A stretch of 64,000 nucleotides of DNA from Clostridiales bacterium (GCA_029055565.1 JAIDCZ010000031.1:16983-80982), one strand, 5' to 3'; shown: positions 51,615 to 59,189, counted from the first letter of the stretch. Notes: generated from the letters alone by a model not told the origin. Numbers and translations: made by a program.

Positions 51615-51716
51615 GTCTGAACCGAAAGCTAGCTGACGGCAAAGACGGCTAATAAACTGTCATTATCGGCATAGCCGTTTTTTGCGCTCTTCGTTTTGGA
51701 CGAGGAGCGTTTTATT
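51615..51716 (+). promoter_or_regulatory. Structured 5' leader: terminator-like hairpin plus ribosome-site-masking hairpin
   Basis: ACGGCTA (51645-51651) pairs with TAGCCGT (51672-51678) and is followed by six T, as in an intrinsic terminator before the gene. A second, 11-bp hairpin (51684-51710) pairs GCGCTCTTCGT with ACGAGGAGCGT and buries the ribosome binding site GAGGAG (51702-51707). Upstream, GACGGC occurs twice (51635-51640 and 51644-51649), offering alternative partners. This looks like a riboswitch or attenuator, but it matches no class I could confirm. Confidence 0.55.
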
Positions 51717-51965
51717 ATGGAAAATTCCGATTGCAGAATAGCTTTGATTGGCATAATAGTATCGGACGGCGACGCGGTGGAAAAGGTGAACGCCGCGTTG
51801 CACGATTGCGCGGCGTATATAGTGGGGCGTATGGGATTGCCTATGCGCGAGCGCAATGTAAACGCAATAACCGTCGTGCTTGACGCGCCGCAAAACACCA
51901 TAAACGCACTTACCGGCAAGCTCGGCAAGATAGACGGAGTAACCGCCAAGGCGCTGTTCCGCTAA
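51717..51965 (+). CDS. TM1266 family protein (putative iron-only hydrogenase system regulator)
   Basis: An 82-residue ACT-like protein. The opening CRIALIGIIVSDGDAVEKVN, the middle IVGRMGLPMRERNVNAITVVLDAP and the final GKLGKIDGVTAKA match the TM1266 family, named from its frequent link to [FeFe]-hydrogenase maturation genes (hydE, hydF, hydG), which are not in this window. It likely binds a small ligand. The ATG at 51717 uses GAGGAG, which is masked by a leader hairpin. It is followed 31 bases later by a substrate-binding protein gene. Confidence 0.85.
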   Translation: MENSDCRIALIGIIVSDGDAVEKVNAALHDCAAYIVGRMGLPMRERNVNAITVVLDAPQNTINALTGKLGKIDGVTAKALFR

Positions 51966-51996
51966 TACAGTTATTAAATCTTTTAGGAGATATATT

Positions 51997-52992
51997 ATGA
52001 AAAAACTAATTTCCGTAATGCTTGCGACGGCGACGTCGTGTGCGCTTGCACTTCCTCTTACCGCTTGCGGCGGCGACGGCGAGGACAAGGCTATCATTCA
52101 CGTGTATATGCCCGACGGCGCGCCGGCAATATCGCTTGCCGCGCTTATGGACGGCGGCTACGACGGCTGTGACTTTACCGTCGTTCCGTCCGAGGAGATT
52201 GCGGGCGTTGTCAGCAACCGTACGGCCGATATGGCTATAATGCCCATCGACGCCGCGGCCAAGCTGTACAACAGCGGCGTGGATATAGTTATGCTGTCTG
52301 TCAACACGCACGGCAATCTGTACATGGTGGGTAATCGGGAGGGTATAGACCTTTCCGATTTGCAAGGCAAAAAGCTGGGCGTAATAGGCCAGGGCAGTGT
52401 GCCCGACAACGTTTTGCGCATACTGCTTAAGGACGCGAACGTGGAAGGCGAAATTTCCGAAAACGAGATTGCCGGCAAGGTGGCGCTTACCTACAACGCC
52501 GCGACGGCGCTTATACCTATGCTCAAGCAAGGCACGCTCGACTATATTCTGCTCGGCGAGCCGGCGGTTACCAATGCGATAAACGCTACCGGCGGCAAGA
52601 TAGCAATGGATATGCAAGCGCAGTGGCAAGAGGCGTTTGGCGGACGGTATCCGCAAGCATGCTTGGTTGCCAAGGGCGGGCTTGTAAAGGACAGAAAAGC
52701 CGACGTCGACAAATTTTTGAACGCGGTAAAAAAGGCCGACGGCTGGGCGGAGGCCAATCCGGACAAGGCGCTCAAGGCCGTTGGGGACAACATGAAAAAA
52801 GGCAATCAAACTACGCTTAAGGCGCTTAACGAAAGCATAGTAAAGCGTTGCAACATATCGGCGGTATCGGCAAGCGACAGCAAAACCGAGTGCAATGCGT
52901 ACTTTGAAAAACTGCACGACCTAACCGCATACGGCATAGGCGGACCGGTGCTCAACAAGGTGCCCGACGATAAGTTCTACTACAAGGCGTAA
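51997..52992 (+). CDS. ABC transporter substrate-binding lipoprotein (NMT1/SsuA-like)
   Basis: A 331-residue lipoprotein: signal peptide ending in PLTACGG, then a type II periplasmic-binding fold as in SsuA/TauA/ThiY proteins (IIHVYMPDGAPAISLAAL; ADMAIMPIDAAAKLY; GKKLGVIGQGSVPDNVLRILL). It should capture a small organic anion, sulfonate or pyrimidine-type compound and pass it to the permease encoded 11 bases downstream. AGGAGATA precedes the ATG. Ligand identity cannot be read; the structured leader upstream may report on it. Confidence 0.85.
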   Translation: MKKLISVMLATATSCALALPLTACGGDGEDKAIIHVYMPDGAPAISLAALMDGGYDGCDFTVVPSEEIAGVVSNRTADMAIMPIDAAAKLYNSGVDIVMLSVNTHGNLYMVGNREGIDLSDLQGKKLGVIGQGSVPDNVLRILLKDANVEGEISENEIAGKVALTYNAATALIPMLKQGTLDYILLGEPAVTNAINATGGKIAMDMQAQWQEAFGGRYPQACLVAKGGLVKDRKADVDKFLNAVKKADGWAEANPDKALKAVGDNMKKGNQTTLKALNESIVKRCNISAVSASDSKTECNAYFEKLHDLTAYGIGGPVLNKVPDDKFYYKA

Positions 52993-53003
52993 TACTATTA
53001 ACC

Positions 53004-53771
53004 GTGAAGCACGCAAAAAAGACTTTTATAATTAACGCGCTGTATATAGCCGTCGCCGTTGCGCTCATATTCGTTGCGTGGTGGGCGGCGTCCGTTGCGG
53101 CCGATTCGGAATTTGTGGTGCCGACTATAGACGCCACGTTTTCCGCATTCAAAAAAGTCTTTGAAAACCCCGAATTTTGGCACGGCCTATTAGGCACGCT
53201 GTTGCGTAGCGTTATAGGCTTTGCCGTATCGGTAGCGCTGTTTTTCGTAACCTTCTTTTTTGCTACGGCGTATGACGGATTCAAAAGGGTAGCGGAGCCG
53301 ATTATCGGCGCTATGCGTTCTCTGCCCGCAGTGGCGGTTACGCTTATACTGATGCTCGTCGTCGGCGGCAACGTAACGCCGGTCGTCTTGGGCGTGCTCG
53401 TTATTTATCCTATAACGTACTCGACGGCAATATCGCGCACGGCAACTCTGCCCAAGGAGCTGAAGGAAATTTGCGTGATTAACGGCGGCGGGCGACTGAC
53501 CATGTTCAAGTCGGTGTACTTGCCTTGCCTTGCCGGCGGCTTGCCCGAAAGCCTTGCCACAACCTTTTCCTACAATATAAAGGCAGTGATAGGCGCGGAA
53601 ATCCTTGCGCAAACTATCAACAGTCTCGGCATGCTTATGAAGCTTAGCCAAGTGTATTTGCAGCCCGCTATGCTGGTGGCGTACGTAATTATAGCGGTCG
53701 TCATTTCCGTAGTGCTGGAGACTGTTATCCGCGTAACGCTTAAGCTGGCGCTAAGCAAGTACTGCGATTAG
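53004..53771 (+). CDS. ABC transporter permease (SsuC/TauC-like)
   Basis: A 255-residue permease with about six helices and an EAA-type loop near residues 150-180 (NGGGRLTMFKSVYLPCLAGGLPESL). It starts at GTG 53004 with no obvious ribosome binding site, 11 bases after the substrate-binding protein stop, so it probably relies on coupling. No ATPase gene is next to it: transcription stops at a terminator and a new transcript begins. The transporter must use an ATPase encoded elsewhere. Confidence 0.85.
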   Translation: MKHAKKTFIINALYIAVAVALIFVAWWAASVAADSEFVVPTIDATFSAFKKVFENPEFWHGLLGTLLRSVIGFAVSVALFFVTFFFATAYDGFKRVAEPIIGAMRSLPAVAVTLILMLVVGGNVTPVVLGVLVIYPITYSTAISRTATLPKELKEICVINGGGRLTMFKSVYLPCLAGGLPESLATTFSYNIKAVIGAEILAQTINSLGMLMKLSQVYLQPAMLVAYVIIAVVISVVLETVIRVTLKLALSKYCD

Positions 53772-53791
53772 TATAGTAAATATATCAGTCA

Positions 53792-53834
53792 AAAACGACG
53801 GTCGTCACAGCGTAATGGCAACCGCCGTTTTTTG
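53792..53834 (+). terminator. Intrinsic terminator after the permease gene
   Basis: AAAACGACGGT and ACCGCCGTTTT form a stem with one mismatch, followed by T-run. Confidence 0.75.
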
Positions 53835-53910
53835 TTGCAATGCCGCGTGGAGTTGTGAAAGGTCGCCGCTTATTTTGCGGATAATAAAAGTTCTCGGCTT
53901 AGCGTATAAC

Positions 53911-53938
53911 TTGACAATTAAAAATAATATGCTATAAT
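53911..53938 (+). promoter_or_regulatory. SigmaA promoter of the P-type ATPase gene, leaderless spacing
   Basis: TTGACA (53911-53916), 16-base spacer, TATAAT (53933-53938), then six bases to the ATG at 53945. Confidence 0.8.
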
Positions 53939-53944
53939 GTTAGT

Positions 53945-56900
53945 ATGCAAGAAAAAGAAAAGAAAACGGCGGCGGCCAAAACGGCGGCGCCCAAAGCAAA
54001 AGCGGTCGAGTCCAAGACTGTGGAACCTAAAACGGTTACGCCCAAAGCGGCGGCTAAGACGGTTACGCCCAAGGCGGTAACTGCCAAGACGACTGCGCCC
54101 AAGACCGCGGAACCCAAAACGGCGGCGCCCAAAGCTACGACGCCCAAGACCGTTATGCCCAAAACCACTACGCCTAAAACGGTAGTGCCCAAGACCGTTA
54201 TGCCTAAAACGACTACGCCCAAAACGGTAGTGCCTAAGACGGTCACGCCTAAAACGGCTACTTCGCAAACGGCCGAGCCGAACGTCGAGGCTGTGGCTAC
54301 CGTTGCCGAGCAGATAGTAGGCAAGCCGACCAAAAAGCCCGAACAGCGTATCATTACCAAGGACGCCGAATACGGTAGGGCGGACATGGACTATTCCATC
54401 GGGGCAAAAATCGATCCGTCGGTAATAGACAATTCGGTGTTCGACGACGACGTTACCGACGAGCCGGTTCCGACCTATCACTACCGGTCCATGACCATAG
54501 ACCACACCATGCTCAGTCGCGAGGCGGTGACCGGTCGGCGCAAGTCCGGCAGACGGCGTAGGCAAAAGACGGTAGACCTTACCACTGCAGAACGGTACGA
54601 TCCCGATCCCGAAGTGGGCTTGTCGAGCGAGGTGGTGCAGACGCGCTGTCAGCAAGGGTACGACAACTTCGTCAAAAAGAAGACGGGCAAGAGCTATTTG
54701 TCTATCTTTATATCCAACATATTCACGTTCTTTAACATGCTCACGTTTATCGTGGCGGCGGCGCTTTTGATCGTAGGCGCGGGCGCTACGCAGCTTTTCT
54801 TTCTGGTAATAATAGCTGCGAACGTAGTAATAGGTATATTCCAAGAGATTCGGTCCAAAATGAAAATCGACAAGCTGTCGCTGGTATCGGCGCCGAGCGC
54901 CGTAGTAATACGCGACGGCGAGCGGTGCGTAATACCCACTGCGGACGTCGTTCTGGACGATATTATTTGCTATGAAATGGGCAAGCAGATTTGCACCGAC
55001 GCGATAGTCGTTCGCGGCGAGTGCGAGGTGAACGAATCCATGCTTACCGGCGAAAGCGAGCCGGTCAAAAAGCATGTGGGCGACGTACTGTACAGCGGCT
55101 CGTTTTTGAGCAGCGGCAGCGTGGTGGCGCGCGTAGACAAGGTGGGCGCCGCCAACTACGTGGAAACGCTTACGTCGCACGCCAAAAAGTACAGAAAACC
55201 CAAAAGCGAGCTTATGGCGTCTATCAAGCTGATAATAAAGGTGTTGTCGCCGTTTATCATTGCCTTGGGTGCGCTTATGGTATGGATTGCATACCGCGAT
55301 ATAGTTCCGTCCGGAGCCACGGCTACCTATTCCGATTGGAACAGAATAGTTACCGGCGCGGCCGGTTCGGTTATAGGCATGATTCCGTCCGGTATGTTCC
55401 TTTTGACTTCGCTTGCGCTTGCCGCGTCGGTACTCCGCCTTGCGCGCAAGCAAACGCTCGTTCAAGACTTGTACTGCATAGAAATGTTGGCGCGCGTGGA
55501 CGTTTTGTGTTTGGACAAAACCGGCACCATAACCGACGGCTCGATGGAAGTAAACAACGTAATAGAGATTAAGGGCTTTGAAAGCGAATACTCGCTTAGC
55601 GATATTATAGGCTCCATGCTTACGGCGACTGGGGATAACAACCAGACCGCACTCGCGCTTGCCAACAAGTTCGGGTACAGCAAGGCACTCAACGCCAAGG
55701 CCGTAATGCCGTTCTCGTCACAGCGCAAGCTATCCGCCGTTACCTTTGACGGCGTGGGCACGTTTATGCTGGGCGCGCCCGAGTTCGTGCTTAAGGACGT
55801 TGGCGTGCGTATAGAAAAGCTTATCAACGAAAACGCGTCCAACGGCTTCCGCGTAATGGTGCTTGCGCATTCGCCGGCCGATATTGTCGGCGAAAAGCTG
55901 CCCGCCGTGCGTAGGCCGGTGTGCTTGCTTATAATAGAGGACCATATCCGCGAGGACGCGGTGGAAACCATACGCTGGTTCAAGGAGAACAACGTCGAGG
56001 TCAAGGTTATCTCGGGCGACAACCCCATGACGGTGTCCGAGGTCGCGCGGCGCGTGGGCGTGGAAAACGCCGAAATGTACGTGTCGCTCGAGGGCTTCTC
56101 CGACCAAGACGTAATAGAGGCGGCCAACAAGTATACCGTGTTCGGCCGCGTTACGCCCGAGCAAAAGCGGTTACTCGTTTGCTCGATCAAGGCCAAAAAC
56201 CACACCGTCGCTATGACCGGCGACGGCGTAAACGACATACTTGCAATGCGCGAGGCAGACTGCTCGGTAGCTATGGCGTCGGGCGCGGAAGCGGCGCGCA
56301 ACGTAAGCCACTTGGTGCTGCTCAACAACGACTTTACGTCAATGCCCGACGTCGTTATGGAAGGTCGACGCGTCGTAAACAACATTCAAGCGTCGTCGGC
56401 AATGTTCCTTATGAAGACGTTTATGTCGATAGTGTTGTCCATTATCTTTTTGGCAATGCAAAAGACGTACCCGCTGGCAACCAACAACCTAATGGCGTTG
56501 GAGGTTTGCATTATAGGCATACCGTCGTTCTTCTTGGCGCTGCAAGGCAACAAAAACATTATTCGAGGTAAGTTCCTATCCAACGTTATATCGCGCGCCG
56601 TACCGGGCGGGGTAGCGCTGGTTATGGGCGTTATGTCGATGTATCTTTACAACGTGTTCTTTAATCTGCCTATGACGAGCGCCGACAAGTATCCGCCGCA
56701 GTTAATCTGCATGATGGTCGTTGCCATAACTTGCGTGGGTATGATGGTGCTGTTTAAGCAGTGCGAACCGTTTAACGCGTTCCGTACAGTGCTTATGATT
56801 TGCGTAGTCGCGCTGACTATGGCGTTCATATACGTTATGCCCGATATAGGCATAGTCAAGCTCGACTTTACTCAAGTTCTGTTCTGTGCGACCGTGGTGC

Positions 56901-56962
56901 TTGCCAGCTACTTCGTCGTTACCATTCTTACGAAAATTCTTAGCGCTATCAAGTTCAAGTAG
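53945..56962 (+). CDS. P-type cation ATPase (CtpE-like) with Thr-Val-Pro-Lys repeat tail
   Basis: A 1005-residue ATPase. Residues 1-105 are low complexity, built of PKT-type units (TTPKTV, VVPKTV, VMPKTT); residues 105-235 are a hydrophilic linker with a basic RRKSGRRRRQK patch. The core then has LTGES (near 364, actuator), DKTGT with the phosphorylated Asp near 524, and GDGVNDILAMREADCSVAMASG (near 758). The helix-4 motif MIPSG resembles CtpE-type transporters, for which calcium has been proposed. Ion is inferred only. The ATG lacks a ribosome binding site and lies six bases after TATAAT. The tail resembles that of the zinc-ribbon membrane protein upstream. Confidence 0.9.
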   Translation: MQEKEKKTAAAKTAAPKAKAVESKTVEPKTVTPKAAAKTVTPKAVTAKTTAPKTAEPKTAAPKATTPKTVMPKTTTPKTVVPKTVMPKTTTPKTVVPKTVTPKTATSQTAEPNVEAVATVAEQIVGKPTKKPEQRIITKDAEYGRADMDYSIGAKIDPSVIDNSVFDDDVTDEPVPTYHYRSMTIDHTMLSREAVTGRRKSGRRRRQKTVDLTTAERYDPDPEVGLSSEVVQTRCQQGYDNFVKKKTGKSYLSIFISNIFTFFNMLTFIVAAALLIVGAGATQLFFLVIIAANVVIGIFQEIRSKMKIDKLSLVSAPSAVVIRDGERCVIPTADVVLDDIICYEMGKQICTDAIVVRGECEVNESMLTGESEPVKKHVGDVLYSGSFLSSGSVVARVDKVGAANYVETLTSHAKKYRKPKSELMASIKLIIKVLSPFIIALGALMVWIAYRDIVPSGATATYSDWNRIVTGAAGSVIGMIPSGMFLLTSLALAASVLRLARKQTLVQDLYCIEMLARVDVLCLDKTGTITDGSMEVNNVIEIKGFESEYSLSDIIGSMLTATGDNNQTALALANKFGYSKALNAKAVMPFSSQRKLSAVTFDGVGTFMLGAPEFVLKDVGVRIEKLINENASNGFRVMVLAHSPADIVGEKLPAVRRPVCLLIIEDHIREDAVETIRWFKENNVEVKVISGDNPMTVSEVARRVGVENAEMYVSLEGFSDQDVIEAANKYTVFGRVTPEQKRLLVCSIKAKNHTVAMTGDGVNDILAMREADCSVAMASGAEAARNVSHLVLLNNDFTSMPDVVMEGRRVVNNIQASSAMFLMKTFMSIVLSIIFLAMQKTYPLATNNLMALEVCIIGIPSFFLALQGNKNIIRGKFLSNVISRAVPGGVALVMGVMSMYLYNVFFNLPMTSADKYPPQLICMMVVAITCVGMMVLFKQCEPFNAFRTVLMICVVALTMAFIYVMPDIGIVKLDFTQVLFCATVVLASYFVVTILTKILSAIKFK

Positions 56963-57054
56963 TTTATTATAAGGGGTTTAAACAGTAAAAGGGGCCGACA
57001 CACATTTTCACATACCGTATACGGTTATTGCGTGAGTTTCACATAATAATCGCG

Positions 57055-57060
57055 TATACT
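57055..57060 (+). promoter_or_regulatory. Probable -10 of the orphan response regulator gene
   Basis: TATACT with no good -35 at the right distance; the 122-base gap from the ATPase gene holds no other gene. AGAGAGGTG before the ATG is a normal ribosome binding site. Confidence 0.4.
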
Positions 57061-57084
57061 GGTATCACACAAGAGAGGTGTAAT

Positions 57085-57747
57085 ATGGCAAAATTTCTTA
57101 TAGCAGACGACGAACAAGGTATTCGTCAAGTTATTAAAGAGTATTGCGAATTCGAGGGCTACGAAACGGAGTTCGCAGTCGACGGCATGGACGCCGTCAA
57201 AAAGGCGCGCGAAACCGACTTCGATATGATTATTATGGACGCTATGATGCCTAAACTCGACGGCTTTTCCGCAACCAAGGAGATTCGCAAATACAAAAAC
57301 ACGCCTATTATCATGCTTTCCGCAAGAGTGGAGGAGTACGACAAGCTTCACGGCTTCGAGATGGGCGCCGACGATTACGTAACCAAACCCTTCAGTCCCA
57401 AGGAGCTTATGGCGCGTGCCGCCGCAATTATGCGCCGCGGCGCTATGAGCGAGGACAAAATGACCTCGGGCGACCTTACCATAGACTTCGCCGGTTGTGC
57501 GGTGTTAATTGCCGGCAAGCGCGTGCCTATGACGCCTAAGGAGTGCGAGCTTATGTTCTTGCTCGCGCGGTACAACGGCAAGGCGTTTACCCGCCAAGAA
57601 CTGCTCGACAAAATTTGGGGCTTCGACTACTACGGCGACGACCGCACCGTGGACACGCATATCAAAATGCTACGCAAATCCTTGGGCGAAAACCACCGCG
57701 ACAAAATAGTTACCGTGCGCGGTATGGGGTACAAGGCGATACTTTAA
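57085..57747 (+). CDS. OmpR-family response regulator without adjacent kinase
   Basis: A 220-residue regulator of full length: acidic pair ADDE, phosphoacceptor in IIMDAMMPK (about Asp51), MLSA and YVTKPFSP, then a winged-helix domain (MTPKECELMFLLARYNGKAFTRQELL; RTVDTHIKMLRKSLG). No histidine kinase is encoded within the window on either side, so the partner lies elsewhere. ATG 57085 follows AGAGAGGTG. A GAATTCGG array begins directly at its stop codon and upp follows 52 bases later. Target genes unknown. Confidence 0.92.
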   Translation: MAKFLIADDEQGIRQVIKEYCEFEGYETEFAVDGMDAVKKARETDFDMIIMDAMMPKLDGFSATKEIRKYKNTPIIMLSARVEEYDKLHGFEMGADDYVTKPFSPKELMARAAAIMRRGAMSEDKMTSGDLTIDFAGCAVLIAGKRVPMTPKECELMFLLARYNGKAFTRQELLDKIWGFDYYGDDRTVDTHIKMLRKSLGENHRDKIVTVRGMGYKAIL

Positions 57748-57769
57748 TAATTCGGAATTCGGAATTGAA
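57748..57769. repeat. GAATTCGG array after the orphan regulator
   Basis: Two to three AATTCGG units immediately behind the stop codon; same type as 24604-24636. Confidence 0.6.
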
Positions 57770-57799
57770 ATAAAGAGTTAAAGCATAGGGAGAAAAACC

Positions 57800-58438
57800 G
57801 TGAAAAAATTTGACAACGTAACTATACTCAACCATCCGCTTATCAGCCACAAAATAGCAATGCTGCGGTCGGTGGAAACCAAGACCAAGGACTTTCGTGC
57901 GCTGGTGGAGGAAATTACGACGCTGCTTACGTACGAGGCGTTCAAGGACATGCCCACGCACGAGGTGGAAATAACCACGCCGCTTATCAAGTGCAAACAG
58001 CAAATGGTGGTGGAAAACTCGGTTGCTATTATTCCGGTGCTTCGCGCGGGCCTCGGAATGGTTGCCGGCGTGCATACGCTGTTTCCTACGGCCAAGGTGG
58101 GGCACATCGGTATGTACCGCGACGAGCAAACGCTGGAGCCGCAAGAATACTATTGCAAGCTGCCCGAGGGCGTGCAAAACATGCGCGCCATAGTGCTGGA
58201 CCCCATGCTCGCAACCGGAGGCAGTGCGGCGGCGGCGATAGATCTACTAAAGAGCAAGGGCTGTAAGGACATTCGCCAAATGTCGATTATTGCCGCGCCG
58301 GAGGGAATAGAACGGCTTGCGACGGCGCACCCCGACGTAAAGATTTTCGTGGCGGTGCAAGATCAGAAGCTTAACGAAAACGGCTACATACTACCGGGGT
58401 TAGGCGACGCCGGCGACAGACTTTTCGGAACGAAATAA
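57800..58438 (+). CDS. upp: Uracil phosphoribosyltransferase
   Basis: A 212-residue enzyme making UMP from uracil and PRPP. The N-terminal KFDNVTILNHPLISHKIAML, the PILRAGLGMVAG-like stretch (here VLRAGLGMV) and the PRPP loop LDPMLATGGSAAAAIDLL are diagnostic, and the C-terminal PGLGDAGDRLFGTK is the uracil-binding end. Start is GTG 57800 with AGGGAG upstream. It is preceded by the orphan regulator and ends at a strong terminator. Length is normal (about 209). Confidence 0.96.
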   Translation: MKKFDNVTILNHPLISHKIAMLRSVETKTKDFRALVEEITTLLTYEAFKDMPTHEVEITTPLIKCKQQMVVENSVAIIPVLRAGLGMVAGVHTLFPTAKVGHIGMYRDEQTLEPQEYYCKLPEGVQNMRAIVLDPMLATGGSAAAAIDLLKSKGCKDIRQMSIIAAPEGIERLATAHPDVKIFVAVQDQKLNENGYILPGLGDAGDRLFGTK

Positions 58439-58464
58439 AAAATCCGCTTAGGCGGATTTTTTTT
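58438..58464 (+). terminator. Intrinsic terminator after upp
   Basis: AAAATCCGC, loop TTAG, GCGGATTTT with a run of eight T. The A-rich left side would not serve the opposing small gene well. Confidence 0.9.
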
Positions 58465-58465
58465 G

Positions 58466-58582
58466 TTAGTGAATAGTGAATAGATAATAGTGAATAATTA
58501 TGGATTGCGGCTTCGCCGCCCTCATTTTAAATAAAATTTTTTCCGTCATTATTCACTATTCATTATTATTTATTATTTAATT
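58466..58582. repeat. TATTCACTATT repeat element, copy 2 (inverted)
   Basis: Reverse-complement relative of 39231-39346: AGTGAATAGTGAATAG units, TGCGGCTTCGCCGCCCT, AATAAAATTTTTTCCGTCA, then ATTCACTATTCATTATT units. Its ends are inverted relative to one another, so the element itself is palindromic. Confidence 0.75.
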
Positions 58583-58583
58583 T

Positions 58584-58742
58584 TTACCAGTCTTCCTTGA
58601 TATACCGCGACGGTTGTTTTACGTCGTCGTAAAACTCGTCGTATACGTCCTTTGCCGATTTTTTGCGCAATGGAAAATCCTCTTGCTCAAAGGCGTCCTC
58701 GTCGGTGTTCTCGGCTAATCTCATAAGTTCAAGGTTTGTCAT
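58584..58742 (-). CDS. 52-residue acidic small protein
   Basis: A short minus-strand gene that convergently faces upp. It has a complete frame from ATG 58742 to TAA, and a consensus promoter directly in front: TTGATT, 17 bases, TATAAT, then six bases to the ATG, the same spacing as five other genes here. The product is soluble, with 15 Asp/Glu and 8 Lys/Arg, and aromatic residues toward the end (VYDEFYDDV, RYIKEDW). No Cys, signal peptide or membrane helix. No family recognised. The promoter and the clean end make it a likely real gene despite its size. Confidence 0.7.
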   Translation of the reverse strand: MTNLELMRLAENTDEDAFEQEDFPLRKKSAKDVYDEFYDDVKQPSRYIKEDW

Positions 58743-58748
58743 AACCGT

Positions 58749-58777
58749 ATTATACACTACTGCTCATTGCAAATCAA
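58749..58777 (-). promoter_or_regulatory. SigmaA promoter of the 52-residue gene, leaderless spacing
   Basis: Minus strand: TTGATT (58777-58772), 17-base spacer, TATAAT (58754-58749), six bases to the ATG at 58742. Confidence 0.75.
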
Positions 58778-58790
58778 GCAAAATAGTAAT

Positions 58791-59160
58791 GCGGAATTAA
58801 GAATGTAGAATGCAGAATTATGGCCGCCTACGCGGCATTAAGGTAGAGATTCTTCACTGCGTTCAGAATACCTTCGGTGCTTCGTAGGACAAAAAATAAT
58901 TAGCTCTTTGCGCTTGCTCTGAATGCTTTTGGTGCTTTGTATGGCAAAAGATAGTGGCGTAGAGCAATTATAATCGTCATGCAATTACTCGGGCGCAACG
59001 ACGAACCAACGACATAGTAAATACACGCGTATAAAAGTTTTCTTACCTACTTCTTTAAGAAATAATTATGGACACGATTGAGTGATGTGATTAAGTAAAA
59101 CGAATAAACAAGAAATTACAGTAAAGTTTTCTTGCCTACTTCTTTTTCAAAAGAAGTAGG
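58791..59160. repeat. Composite repeat region before the large LRR gene
   Basis: AGAATT array (58791-58820), GGCCGC/GCGGC hairpin, a decayed copy of the AAGGTTGAGATTC element (about 58841-58950), then unique sequence, then two copies of an 89-bp unit starting with AAAGTTTTCTT at 59034 and 59123, the second cut short by a perfect hairpin CCTACTTCTTTT-TC-AAAAGAAGTAGG (59135-59160). No gene is seen in these 370 bases. Confidence 0.75.
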
Positions 59161-59189
59161 TTGACATAAATTTATATAAATGTTATAAT
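59161..59189 (+). promoter_or_regulatory. SigmaA promoter of the 1478-residue LRR gene
   Basis: TTGACA (59161-59166), 17-base spacer, TATAAT (59184-59189), perfect hexamers. The -35 begins on the base after the 59135-59160 hairpin. Confidence 0.85.

Noticed and set aside
51615..51716. TPP, c-di-GMP-I or NiCo riboswitch in the 51717 leader
   Set aside because: None of the conserved core sequences of these classes could be matched; only an unidentified structured leader is claimed.
53918..55465. 515-codon minus-strand frame opposite the P-type ATPase
   Set aside because: The frame stays open because of the PKT repeats on the other strand; the Arg/Gly/Phe-rich product is low complexity and has no start signals.
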